Shown here: positions 51,263 through 59,635 of the stretch, one piece after another
Numbering within the stretch: position 1 is the first letter of the stretch
How the letters are laid out: each line of letters opens with the position of its first letter
Source: Mycolicibacterium diernhoferi
Lineage (GTDB): Bacteria; Actinomycetota; Actinomycetes; Mycobacteriales; Mycobacteriaceae
Direction of reading: 5' to 3'
NCBI RefSeq assembly: GCF_019456655.1
Contig: NZ_CP080332.1
Location: 3,224,001 to 3,288,000, forward strand
Length of the DNA: 64,000 nt
Position numbers and translations under genes: made by a program
Notes under the pieces: generated by a model
What the model saw: only the letters and a program-made list of their open reading frames with translations
The model's database searches: none
What the model was told of the DNA's origin: nothing

Positions 51263-52153
51263 TCACGGCTTGTACAGGGTGAACTGGCAGACGTCGGTAT
51301 AGCCGTCCCGGAACAGCTCGGCGCATCCGGTCAGGTACCGCATGTAGCGGTCGTAGACTTCCTCGGACTGAATCGCGATGGCCTCGTCGCGGCGCTCGCG
51401 CAGCGCATCCGCCCAGATCGTCAGGGTCCGCGCGTAGTGCAGTCGCAGGGACTGCACCCGCTGCACCTCGAACCCGGCCTTGACGGCGTGGTCCTGCACC
51501 ACCGACACGAACGGCAGCTGCCCGCCGGGGAAGATCTCGTCCATGATGAATTTGAAGAACTTCAGCTTCGTCATGGTCAGCGGCAGTCCGCGGGCGGCGA
51601 ACTCCTCGTCGCTGGGTTTGACGATGGTGTGCAGCAGCATCGAACCGCCGGACGGCAGCGCGCCGTAGGCCATCGCGAAGAAGTCGTCGTAGCGGCCGGC
51701 ACCGAAGTGCTCGAAGGCGCCGATCGACACGATGCGGTCCACCGAGCCGGTGAACTGCTCCCACCCCTGCAGCAGCACCGTGCGGGAGCGTTCGGTGTCC
51801 AGTCCGTCGAACACGGCCTGGACGTGTGCCTGCTGGTTGCGGCTCAGGGTCAGACCGATGACGTCCACGTCGTAGCGTTCGATGGCGCGGCACAGGGTGG
51901 CGCCCCATCCACAGCCGATGTCGAGCAGGGTCATGCCGGGCTGCAGGCCCAGCTTGCCCAGGGACAGGTCGATCTTCGCGTACTGCGCTTCCTCCAGCGT
52001 CATGTCCTCACGCTCGAAATATGCGCAGCTGTATGTCTGGGTGGGATCCAGGAACAGACGGAAGAAGTCGTCGGACAGGTCGTAGTGCGACTGGACGTCC
52101 TCGAAATGCGGCCGCAGGCCGACCCCCGGGACCTGGTTTTCGGATACGGGCAA
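51263..52153 (-). CDS. Cyclopropane mycolic acid synthase family methyltransferase
   Basis: 296 residues, typical of CmaA/MmaA/PcaA proteins. The start LRPHFEDVQSHYDLSDDFF and FLDPTQTYSCAYFE are diagnostic. The SAM site is LLDIGCGWGATLC; GLTLSRNQQAHVQ, GAFEHFGAGRYDDFF and the late YTDVCQFTLYKP follow. The enzyme adds a methyl from SAM to a double bond of a meromycolate chain (cyclopropane, or hydroxy/methyl group); which product cannot be told by eye. It is soluble and acts on acyl-AcpM. It is separate from any mycolate biosynthesis cluster here. Confidence 0.92.
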   Translation of the reverse strand: MPVSENQVPGVGLRPHFEDVQSHYDLSDDFFRLFLDPTQTYSCAYFEREDMTLEEAQYAKIDLSLGKLGLQPGMTLLDIGCGWGATLCRAIERYDVDVIGLTLSRNQQAHVQAVFDGLDTERSRTVLLQGWEQFTGSVDRIVSIGAFEHFGAGRYDDFFAMAYGALPSGGSMLLHTIVKPSDEEFAARGLPLTMTKLKFFKFIMDEIFPGGQLPFVSVVQDHAVKAGFEVQRVQSLRLHYARTLTIWADALRERRDEAIAIQSEEVYDRYMRYLTGCAELFRDGYTDVCQFTLYKP

Positions 52154-52411
52154 AGCAGCCCTTTCACTCGTGCGCGAACTCGAACCGGCTCGCCAGGTGT
52201 GCGAGCCTCCCCCCTTTGCGTGAAGTTTAGCCCGGAAGCGGGGCCCCCGGCCGTCAGCGAACAGTCCGACGCACTCCCCCGGCCGACTGACCCCGTGTGA
52301 CCAGCGCCGTTCACCAGCAATCTCGGGACATCACAATCCGGATCGGTGCGAGCACGGGCGAACCGCTGGGCGTCCCTTGAATTGGCACCGGCAACGGCCC
52401 ACAGTGGAAAC
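52154..52411. other. Divergent intergenic region
   Basis: 258 bp between the CMAS gene and the small protein gene. It must contain both promoters. No conserved element was recognised. Confidence 0.3.
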
Positions 52412-52834
52412 ATGACCGACCAGTGGATCCAGGGGCACGTCCTGCAGCGGATCACCTTCCGTGATGGTCTGGTGCTCAACTTGGACGACTACAACGAACT
52501 CGTCATTTCCGTCCCGTTGGATTTGACATTGCCGCAGATCGGAGGCATGGCGGGCGCCGGCGAGCCGGAGGTCGTGACCATCGATCCGACCGCCGTGCGC
52601 AACGAGCAGAAACCGCTCTTCGATTTCGCCGGGGCGACCTGCACGCACGCCGACTGGGATGCAGACGGCAGCCTGCACCTGGGGTTCTCCGGCGGGCAGC
52701 ACATCGACGTCCGCAGCGACGATGCGCACACCTCCTGGGAGCTGTACGGCAAGCACCACGGCTATGTCGCCTGCCTGCCGCACGGCCGCGTCCGGGTGGT
52801 CCGTCACGACCTGCCCGAACCGGCCACCGACTGA
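52412..52834 (+). CDS. DUF6188-like small protein
   Basis: 140 residues from ATG 52412; an upstream in-frame start lacks support. A beta-rich soluble protein containing FRDGLVLNLDDYNELVISV and WDADGSLHLGFSGGQHIDV, then DDAHTSWELYGKHHGYVACL and a basic end. The pattern matches small actinobacterial proteins that I recall as DUF6188, of unknown role. There is no signal peptide. It is followed by the CYP124-like gene, which has its own leaderless promoter. Confidence 0.68.
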   Translation: MTDQWIQGHVLQRITFRDGLVLNLDDYNELVISVPLDLTLPQIGGMAGAGEPEVVTIDPTAVRNEQKPLFDFAGATCTHADWDADGSLHLGFSGGQHIDVRSDDAHTSWELYGKHHGYVACLPHGRVRVVRHDLPEPATD

Positions 52835-52884
52835 CCGGCGCCGATTCACCGGCGCCCGGTGCCCCGCGGCTCTAAGCTACGGCC

Positions 52885-54168
52885 ATGCCCATCGCGCAGC
52901 GGGTGAACGGAGCGCCGCCGCAGCCGGTGTCGTTGGCCGATATCGACCTCGGGTCCTGGCGGTTCTGGCAGCGTGACGACGACTTCCGGGACGGCGCCTT
53001 CGCCACGTTGCGGCGCGAGGCACCGGTCTGCTTCCACCGTCCGATCACCGCTGATGGGGTGGAGGCCGGCGCCGGTCACTGGGCACTCACCCGCTACGAC
53101 GACGTGCATTACGCGAGCCGTCATCCCGATCTGTTCAGCTCGAGCCCGAACATCACGATGGGCGATCAGACACCCGAACTCGCGGAGTACTTCGGATCGA
53201 TGATCGCCATGGACGATCCCCGGCACAGCCGGCTGCGCAATATCGTGCGGAGTGCGTTCACGCCGCGCGTGGTCGCCCGGATCGAGGATTCGGTGCGGGC
53301 CCGGGCGCGCCGTCTCGTCTCGGGGATGGTCGCCGATCATCCCGACGGCCGCGCCGACGTGGTCGCGACGCTGGCCGGGCCACTTCCGCTGCAGGTGATC
53401 TGCGACATGATGGGTATCGCCGAGTGCGACCACGACACGATCTTTCACTGGACGAACGTCATCCTCGGGTTCGGTGACCCCGACCTGACCACCGACTTCG
53501 ACGAGTTCGCGCGCGTCGCAATGGATATCGGCGCGTATGCGACGGCGTTGGCCGAGGATCGGCGGGCCCGGCCCGGCGATGATCTGACCACCGCCCTGGT
53601 CGCCGCCGAAGTGGACGGCGAGCGGTTGACCTCGGCGGAGGTGGCGTCGTTCTTCATCCTGCTCGTCGTCGCCGGAAACGAAACCACCCGTAACGCGATC
53701 AGTCACGGGGTCGCCGCGCTGAGCCGGTTCCCGGACCAACGCGACCTGTGGTGGTCCGACTACGAGGCGCTCGCACCGACCGCGGTCGAGGAGATCATCC
53801 GCTGGTCGTCTCCGGTGGCCTACATGCGCCGCACGCTGACCCGCGACACCGAACTCGCCGGCGTGCCGATGGCGGCCGGCGACAAGGTCACCCTCTGGTA
53901 CGGGTCGGCCAATCGCGACGAGAGCCGGTTCGCCGATCCCTGGCGCTTCGACGTGCGGCGCAGCCCCAACCCGCATCTGGGATTCGGTGGCGGCGGCGCG
54001 CACTTCTGCCTCGGCGCCAACCTGGCACGCCGCGAGATCACGGTCGCGTTCGAGGAGTTGCACCGCCAGGTCCCCGATGTCCGCGCCGACGGCGAACCGG
54101 ATCGGTTGCTCTCGGCGTTCATCCACGGCATCAAGCGGCTACCGGTGCGCTGGACGCCGAGCGGTTAG
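52885..54168 (+). CDS. cyp124: Cytochrome P450 CYP124 family, lipid omega-hydroxylase
   Basis: 427 residues. The blocks FRDGAFATLRREAPV, DQTPELAEYFGSMIAMDDPRH, IFHWTNVILGFGDPDL and VVAGNETTRNAISHGV are those I recall for M. tuberculosis CYP124A1. The heme ligand is Cys375 in LGFGGGGAHFCLGANLAR. CYP124 hydroxylates the terminal carbon of methyl-branched lipids and the side chain of cholesterol and vitamin D-like sterols. TAAGCT (52873-52878) is six bases before ATG, so a leaderless mRNA is likely. Its 3' end overlaps the convergent permease gene by 4 bp. Confidence 0.93.
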   Translation: MPIAQRVNGAPPQPVSLADIDLGSWRFWQRDDDFRDGAFATLRREAPVCFHRPITADGVEAGAGHWALTRYDDVHYASRHPDLFSSSPNITMGDQTPELAEYFGSMIAMDDPRHSRLRNIVRSAFTPRVVARIEDSVRARARRLVSGMVADHPDGRADVVATLAGPLPLQVICDMMGIAECDHDTIFHWTNVILGFGDPDLTTDFDEFARVAMDIGAYATALAEDRRARPGDDLTTALVAAEVDGERLTSAEVASFFILLVVAGNETTRNAISHGVAALSRFPDQRDLWWSDYEALAPTAVEEIIRWSSPVAYMRRTLTRDTELAGVPMAAGDKVTLWYGSANRDESRFADPWRFDVRRSPNPHLGFGGGGAHFCLGANLARREITVAFEELHRQVPDVRADGEPDRLLSAFIHGIKRLPVRWTPSG

Positions 54169-55619
54169 CGATCCGCGGGGCGAACGGCCTGGGCCCCCTC
54201 CCGGCCGACCCGCGCCCCGATGGCGGCACCCGCGACGAACGCCGCCGCGAGCAGACTCACGATGACCCAGGCCAGCACGCCGGACCCACCGACCAGATCG
54301 CTGAGATTCGACAGGATGAGCGCCAGCGCGGTCAACAGACCGAGCAGGCCCGCCGCCGGGGCGATCCACACCCGCCACACCGAATGGCCACGCCGGTCCC
54401 GGGCGAAGAACACCAGCACCGCGACGCTCGTCGCGATCATCAGGATGACGACGCCGACGGTCGTGGCGCCGGCGAACCAGGTGTAGAACTGCCCAGCCGG
54501 ATCCAGGTCGAACAGCACCGCGAGCAGCACGCTGACGGCGACAAATCCCGAGATCCACAGCGAAGCCTTGTGCGGCGAGCCATGTTTGGGGTGCGGACGG
54601 CTCAGCGACTCGGGCAGGACGTTGCGCTGTGACAGCGCGAACACGTAACGCGACACCACATTGTGGAAAGCCAGGATGCAGGCGAACAGGCTGGTGAAGT
54701 ACAGCACGGTGATCAGATCGGCGCCGAACACCCCGATGTAGCGCGCGGCGGTGTCACCGAGGAAGGTGCCGCCGGCGTCGGTGGCCTGCGCGACGGCGGC
54801 TTCGTCGCCCCAGCCCGAGATGAGCGCCCAACTGGTCACCGTGTAGAACACGCCGATCAGCACCAGCGCCAGATAGGTCGCCCGCGGGATCGTGCGTTCC
54901 GGGTCCCGCGCCTCGTCGCGGAAGATCGCAGTGGCCTCGAAGCCGACGTAGCTGATGATGGCGAAAAGCAGTCCGATGCCCAATGATCCGGAGAACACCG
55001 CATCGGGGGTCACGATGCCGGCGGACAGGCCGTGCGCTCCCCCACGCGCCACGATCACCGCGTCGAGTACCGCGATGATGGCGATCTCCGCGGTGAGCAG
55101 CACCGCCAGCACCTTGCTGGACAGTTCGATGTTCCGATACCCGAGGTAGGTGGTGACCACGAAAGCCGCGGCCGCGAACAGCCACCAGGGCAGGGTGGGT
55201 CCACCGAGCAACTCGACGACACCGATACCGGCCGGGCCGATCAGCCCGTACACACCGGCCTCGATCGCGACGTAGGTGACGATCGCGACGAACGCGATGC
55301 CGATGCCCGTCGGAAAGCCCAGCGACTGACGGACATACGAGAAGAACGCACCCGCCTCCGTGACGAACGGGGTCATCGCGGTGAACCCGACACTGAACAG
55401 CAGCAGGATCAAGGTGGAGATGACGAACGTCGCCGGGAAGCCGGCCCCGTTGCCCGAAGCCAGCCCGAGCGGCACCACACCGCCGATCACGCCCAGTGGC
55501 GCCGCCGCGGCCACCACCATGAACACGATCGACGCCACCCCGAGGTTGCCCCGCAGCTTGCGCGCGGGCTGGTCCGGTGGACCGCTCAGTTGCTCAGGTA
55601 CCGTCGTGATTTCAGACAT
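54165..55619 (-). CDS. APC superfamily amino acid permease
   Basis: 484 residues with about twelve to thirteen membrane segments. It starts LGVASIVFMVVAAAAPLGVIGG and contains the APC-type SYVGFEATAIFRDEARDPERTIP region and FHNVVSRYVFALSQRNVLP. The branch is that of YjeH/cationic amino acid-like proteins in actinobacteria. The substrate is uncertain. It differs clearly from the permease at 34.6-36.0 kb, so the two are not recent copies. A MetQ-like gene is divergent, so a link to amino acid uptake is possible. Confidence 0.88.
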   Translation of the reverse strand: MSEITTVPEQLSGPPDQPARKLRGNLGVASIVFMVVAAAAPLGVIGGVVPLGLASGNGAGFPATFVISTLILLLFSVGFTAMTPFVTEAGAFFSYVRQSLGFPTGIGIAFVAIVTYVAIEAGVYGLIGPAGIGVVELLGGPTLPWWLFAAAAFVVTTYLGYRNIELSSKVLAVLLTAEIAIIAVLDAVIVARGGAHGLSAGIVTPDAVFSGSLGIGLLFAIISYVGFEATAIFRDEARDPERTIPRATYLALVLIGVFYTVTSWALISGWGDEAAVAQATDAGGTFLGDTAARYIGVFGADLITVLYFTSLFACILAFHNVVSRYVFALSQRNVLPESLSRPHPKHGSPHKASLWISGFVAVSVLLAVLFDLDPAGQFYTWFAGATTVGVVILMIATSVAVLVFFARDRRGHSVWRVWIAPAAGLLGLLTALALILSNLSDLVGGSGVLAWVIVSLLAAAFVAGAAIGARVGREGAQAVRPADR

Positions 55620-55789
55620 GGGAGACCGTTCTTCCTGCCGACCTGGACGTTGCTCTTCGCAGACCGTAGGTCGGCCGCCGGTGACCGACCAGGGCTGCGG
55701 TCACCATGCGTTAAAGGCCGTAACAATCCGACACATTCGGCGCGGCCACCCGCGTTGCGATCGGCTGTGGCATCAGTACCCTTCGGGTC

Positions 55790-56542
55790 ATGACGAGCAG
55801 CGTGCGGTCGGTCAGCACGAAAGGGCTACGGCCCCTACGGGTCGGCGCCACCCCGCTGCCGCACGCCGAGATCCTGGAGAACGTCCGGCCGGATCTGGCC
55901 GCGTTGGGTGTCGACCTGCAGGTGGTCGTGTTCGAGAGTTTCGACGAGCCCAATCTTTGGCTGGCCGCCGGCCGGTTGCATGCCAACTACTTCCAGTACC
56001 TGCCGTTTCTGCAGGAGTTCAACCGGAGTCACGGCGCCGCGCTGGTCCCGGTGGTTCCCGTCCACATCGAACCCTTCGGGCTGTATTCCAGCCGGATCTC
56101 AGAGCTGGCGGCGCTGCCCGAGTTCGCGGAAGTGGCGCTGCCGTCGGATCCGGTGAACGCCGATCGGTCGCTGCGGATGCTCGACCGGCTCGGGGTGATC
56201 GGGTGCATGCCGGCGCCCGGGCACCTGAGCGCCACCGCCGATGTCCGGGCCAACCCGCTCCGGTTGGTGTTCAAGGAGTTGACCAGCTGGACGTTGCACA
56301 CCGCACTCGACGATTTCGATGCGGTGTTCCTGTTCGGCCCGCAGGCCATGGACCGCAATGTGCGCACCCATGCCGCGCTGCACTGCGACACGGCCGACCC
56401 GGCCTACGCCGAGTATCTGGTCACCGGCCCCACCGGCCGTGACGACCGCGATATCGGGGCGCTTGCCGACCTGCTGACCGGGTCCGGGACCCGACGGTTC
56501 ATCGAGTCCACGTACGCCGGTCAGGTGACGCCCGCCTTCTGA
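55790..56542 (+). CDS. MetQ/NlpA-like substrate-binding protein without signal peptide
   Basis: 250 residues matching the D-methionine-binding MetQ/NlpA fold. LRVGATPLPHAEILENVRP at the start, ANYFQYLPFLQEFN and VPVHIEPFGLYSSRI are family blocks. Ordinary MetQ is a lipoprotein with a lipobox; this one begins MTSSVRSVSTKGL, lacks a hydrophobic leader, and no ABC permease or ATPase is nearby. TACCCT (55777-55782) lies 7 nt before ATG, suggesting a leaderless start at this codon and so no missing leader. It may be a cytosolic methionine or ligand-binding protein. It diverges from an amino acid permease gene. Confidence 0.8.
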   Translation: MTSSVRSVSTKGLRPLRVGATPLPHAEILENVRPDLAALGVDLQVVVFESFDEPNLWLAAGRLHANYFQYLPFLQEFNRSHGAALVPVVPVHIEPFGLYSSRISELAALPEFAEVALPSDPVNADRSLRMLDRLGVIGCMPAPGHLSATADVRANPLRLVFKELTSWTLHTALDDFDAVFLFGPQAMDRNVRTHAALHCDTADPAYAEYLVTGPTGRDDRDIGALADLLTGSGTRRFIESTYAGQVTPAF

Positions 56543-56603
56543 GTTGCACTCACGCCGCGGGAAACCGTGGCCAGGCACCCCTGCGGTACGGCATCATGGC
56601 GCG

Positions 56604-57176
56604 GTGTACCAAGCAGGCCTGCCCGCGGCCACCGACTCCGCCGCTGCGGTGCAGGTGGTGCTGGTGTTCGACGTGCCGGCAGGGTTCACCGAACTACCGG
56701 CGCGCACCGCGCAGTTGGCGGACGAGTTCGGCCGGGTGATCGCCGACTCGGTGCCGGGAGTGCGGGTCCGTCCCGCGGTCATCACCTCCGCCCACGATGC
56801 GGCGGCGCCGGACCGTGACCCGGCGTCGCGACCGTTCGACGGACTGCTGATCGCCAGGGCCGGTCGGGAGGTCCGCGCCGGCGGGGCCCCGGTACGGCTG
56901 AGCTACCTCGAATTCGAACTGCTGTGCTTCTTGGCCGAGCATCCGCGCCAGACGGTGTCGCGTGCGCAGCTGATGCGCGAAGTCTGGGCCGGCACCGCGG
57001 GTGCGGAGCACACCGCGCTGTCCGGTCGCACCGTCGACACCCATGTCCGCAGGCTGCGGGTCAAACTCGGCGGATACGCCGGAGTCATCACCACGATCCG
57101 GGGCCGCGGGTACCGCTTCGATCCGGGACCCGAGGTGCGCTACCTACCGGCCGCGGCGGATCGCCACCGGGCCTGA
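56604..57176 (+). CDS. OmpR/PhoB-type winged-helix regulator without receiver domain
   Basis: 190 residues from GTG 56604. Residues about 95-180 form the OmpR/PhoB DNA-binding domain: LSYLEFELLCFLAEHPRQTVSRAQL (read in parts), GRTVDTHVRRLRVKLGG and RGRGYRFDPG. The first 90 residues (VQVVLVFDVPAGFTELPA...) are not a receiver domain: no Asp phosphorylation pocket is seen. A small-molecule or protein-bound signal is therefore more likely than a histidine kinase. CATCAT lies six bases before the start. The gene follows the MetQ-like gene by 61 bp. Confidence 0.82.
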   Translation: MYQAGLPAATDSAAAVQVVLVFDVPAGFTELPARTAQLADEFGRVIADSVPGVRVRPAVITSAHDAAAPDRDPASRPFDGLLIARAGREVRAGGAPVRLSYLEFELLCFLAEHPRQTVSRAQLMREVWAGTAGAEHTALSGRTVDTHVRRLRVKLGGYAGVITTIRGRGYRFDPGPEVRYLPAAADRHRA

Positions 57177-57181
57177 GTTCC

Positions 57182-57577
57182 TCAGAGTGTGGCGGTGACC
57201 GGGCCGGCGGCGCGGCAGAACATGACCGCCGGGCTGCCCGAATTCGCGCAGCTGCGACCGGTGGCCACATAGCTGGCCCCGGGGACGTACGGGGCGAGGG
57301 TCACCCGCGCGGTGGTGGGCCCGCCGGCCTCCTCGCACATCGGGGCCAGCGGGCTGCCCACCCGCTGCAGGCAGGCGACCTGCATTTGCGGTTCCGCGCG
57401 GTTGCAGACCCCCGGCGACACGGATGCCCACACCATCGGGGTGCCGGACACGTCGATCACCTGGGGTGCCGACACGGTCGTGGCGCAGCCGGGCTCCTCG
57501 GGCGCCGCGACGGCGGGGCCCGAGCCGTACAGCGCGCCGATCATCAAGACCGGCAGGACCAATCCGGGTGCTTTCAT
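57182..57577 (-). CDS. Secreted cysteine-rich small protein
   Basis: 131 residues from ATG 57577. The signal peptide (about 1-26) ends GPAVAAPEE. The mature part has six cysteines (PGCATTV, GVCNRA, VACLQ, PMCEEA, RSCANS, MFCRA), so up to three disulfides. TACGAT (complement of 57585-57590) is seven bases before ATG, a leaderless promoter. No family is recognised; small disulfide-rich proteins like this are common in the mycobacterial secretome. It ends 5 bp from the convergent regulator gene. Confidence 0.7.
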   Translation of the reverse strand: MKAPGLVLPVLMIGALYGSGPAVAAPEEPGCATTVSAPQVIDVSGTPMVWASVSPGVCNRAEPQMQVACLQRVGSPLAPMCEEAGGPTTARVTLAPYVPGASYVATGRSCANSGSPAVMFCRAAGPVTATL

Positions 57578-57679
57578 GTCCGGAATCGTATGGCACCTTC
57601 TCCTCGGACAGGTGCGCCCGGTGGAATTCGGTGTTCGAACGCCCACGGGGTGCGACCTGCGCGCGCATACTCTGCATCC

Positions 57680-58606
57680 ATGGGGGTTTCAGCGGTCCCC
57701 GGCGCGCTACGCGGCCGGGTCGCGGTGGTGGCCGGTGCCACCCGCGGGGCCGGCCGCGGTATCGCCGCGGGGTTGGCCGAGGCCGGAGCCACCGTGATCT
57801 GCACCGGTCGCAGCAGCGTGAGCGGATCCGGCGGTTCGGACTACGACCGCCCGGAGACCATCGAAGAGACTGCCGCACTGGTCAATACGTTGGGCGGCTG
57901 CGGTGTCGCGATCCAGGTCGACCATCTGGTGCCCGATCAGGTTCGCGCGTTGGCCGACCGGCTGCGCACGGACTACGGCACGATCGACATCCTGGTCAAC
58001 GACATCTGGGGAGCCGAGGTACTGAAGGGCGCACCGTCGACCTGGGGACGGCCGATGTGGGAGCACGATCTCGATGCCGGCCTGCGGATCCTCGATCTCG
58101 GGGTGCGCACCCATCTGATCACCGCCCACTGCCTGCTGCCCCTGATGGTCTCCCGACCGGGTGGCCTGCTGCTCGAGATAACGGATGGGACAACCGAATA
58201 CAATGCCGAAACGTTTCGACTCTCGGTGTTCTACGACCTCGCCAAGACGGCCCTCAACCGGCTCGCCTTCAGCCTCGGACATGATCTGCGGCGGGTCGGC
58301 GCCACCGCCGTCGCGGTCAGCCCGGGCTGGCTGCGTTCGGAGATGATGCTGGACAACTACGGTGTGACCGAGGACGACTGGCGCAAAGCCCTGTGCGCCG
58401 GCCGCGACGACGGATATCCCAGCGCGCCACCGGGATTCGCCGAATCGGAGACACCCCGGTTCGTCGGCCGGGGCGTGGCCGCGATCGCCGCCGACGAGCA
58501 CCGGGCCCGGTGGAACCAGCGGTCGGTCACCTCCGTCGCGCTGGCCCGCGAGTACGGGTTCACCGACATCGACGGATCCTGCCCCGACGGGTGGGCAACG
58601 GGCTGA
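57680..58606 (+). CDS. Short-chain dehydrogenase/reductase
   Basis: 308 residues from ATG 57680, eight bases after CATACT. VAVVAGATRGAGRGIAAGLAE is the cofactor loop, VNDIWGAE stands in place of NNAG, and the catalytic Tyr and Lys are in FYDLAKTALNRLAFSL. The NDIWG form and the extra C-terminal part (GFAESETPRFVGRGVAAIAAD) mark the subgroup often labelled SDR family oxidoreductase of unknown substrate in actinobacteria. A longer open frame upstream only reads through the regulator gene in another frame. It converges with a dienelactone hydrolase gene, 6 bp apart. Confidence 0.87.
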   Translation: MGVSAVPGALRGRVAVVAGATRGAGRGIAAGLAEAGATVICTGRSSVSGSGGSDYDRPETIEETAALVNTLGGCGVAIQVDHLVPDQVRALADRLRTDYGTIDILVNDIWGAEVLKGAPSTWGRPMWEHDLDAGLRILDLGVRTHLITAHCLLPLMVSRPGGLLLEITDGTTEYNAETFRLSVFYDLAKTALNRLAFSLGHDLRRVGATAVAVSPGWLRSEMMLDNYGVTEDDWRKALCAGRDDGYPSAPPGFAESETPRFVGRGVAAIAADEHRARWNQRSVTSVALAREYGFTDIDGSCPDGWATG

Positions 58607-58612
58607 GCCCGG

Positions 58613-59530
58613 TCAGCCGACGTGCGCCGCCAGCCAGTCCAACATCCGCTGCCAGGCGTCGGCCGCCGCGCCGGGATCGTAGCGGTCGCCGGTGTCGTTG
58701 AAGAATGCGTGGTTGGCCCCGGGTTCGATGACCAACTCGTGCACCAGACCGGCCCGCTGCAAGGCCGCCCGGGCGGCCGGTTCGGTCGCATTGACGCGCT
58801 GATCGAGCTCGCCGTAGAAGCCCAGCACCGCGACGTCCCTGCTGCCGGCGAAATCCGGATCGTCGGGCGTCGGGCCGTAGAACGGGACGGCGGCGGCCAG
58901 TTCGGGCACACCCGCGTCCAGCAGCCGCCACACCAGTCCGCCACCCATGCAGAAGCCGACGACCGCCGCCTTCGCGCCGGGTGTGCGCGCCTGGACCTCG
59001 CTGATCCCGGACCGTAGATCGGCGATCATGTCCGCGGGCGCGCGGTTGCCCAGCGCGGCGGTCGCCTCGGCGGGGTCGGCGAACGTGGCGGTGCCGCCGT
59101 CGGCGGAGAGCAGGTCTATCGCCAGGCTCGAATACCCGACCCCGGCCAGCCGGCCGGCAACCGAACGAACCCAGTCGTTGAGGCCCTTGTTCTCGTGGAT
59201 CACCAGGACGGCGCCGCGCGGCACGGGCGCCGCGGCCCATGCGCCCTGCAGTTCGCCGCCCGGTCCGGCCCAGGTCACCGGGGTCGTCTGCACGGCGGTG
59301 GCCATCCCCGGCGGCGCTGCGGCAGGGGCCGGCGGGGACGGTGTGTCGGGCTCCGCCGTGCTCGTGGTGGAATCCGGGGCGCTCTTGCCGCAGGCCGCGA
59401 TGACGGCTGCGGCCGCCGACGTGCCGAGGCCCAGTAGCGCGAGCCGGCGCAGCGCTTCCCGACGGGACAACAACCCATCGGCGTGGTCGGTGGCGATCTC
59501 TTCGGCGATGTAGCGCTGTAAGGGCGTCAC
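58613..59530 (-). CDS. Dienelactone hydrolase family Tat lipoprotein
   Basis: 305 residues from GTG 59530; CATACT seven bases upstream supports this start. The N-terminus has a twin-arginine motif (SRREALRRL) followed by a hydrophobic stretch and a lipobox, VIAACGKS, with Cys47, so export by Tat and lipid anchoring is likely. A Thr/Pro-rich linker leads to the DLH domain: LVIHENKGLNDW (Glu), VVGFCMGGGLVW (nucleophile Cys) and NHAFFNDTGDRYDP (His). This Cys-Asp-His triad hydrolyses dienelactones and related esters. An exported form suggests action on an extracellular ester. Confidence 0.88.
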   Translation of the reverse strand: MTPLQRYIAEEIATDHADGLLSRREALRRLALLGLGTSAAAAVIAACGKSAPDSTTSTAEPDTPSPPAPAAAPPGMATAVQTTPVTWAGPGGELQGAWAAAPVPRGAVLVIHENKGLNDWVRSVAGRLAGVGYSSLAIDLLSADGGTATFADPAEATAALGNRAPADMIADLRSGISEVQARTPGAKAAVVGFCMGGGLVWRLLDAGVPELAAAVPFYGPTPDDPDFAGSRDVAVLGFYGELDQRVNATEPAARAALQRAGLVHELVIEPGANHAFFNDTGDRYDPGAAADAWQRMLDWLAAHVG

Positions 59531-59600
59531 GGCCTTGAGTATGTGCCGATCGACCGCCGGTTTCGAGTAGACACCTTTTTCGATCTGTTCACGATTTTCG

Positions 59601-59635
59601 TTGACACCCGTACCCGGCGCTGCTCTGATGGCTGA
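59601..59635 (+). promoter_or_regulatory. SigA-type promoter of the amidohydrolase gene
   Basis: TTGACA (59601-59606), a 17-bp spacer and TCTGAT (59624-59629), followed by six bases and the GTG start. The perfect -35 and correct spacing make this one of the clearest promoters in the window, and the mRNA would be leaderless. Confidence 0.7.

Noticed and set aside
56924..58606. 560-codon plus-strand frame that could look like a fusion of an unknown domain with an SDR
   Set aside because: The first part is the regulator gene read in another frame and sequence opposite the secreted protein; the SDR begins at ATG 57680 behind CATACT.
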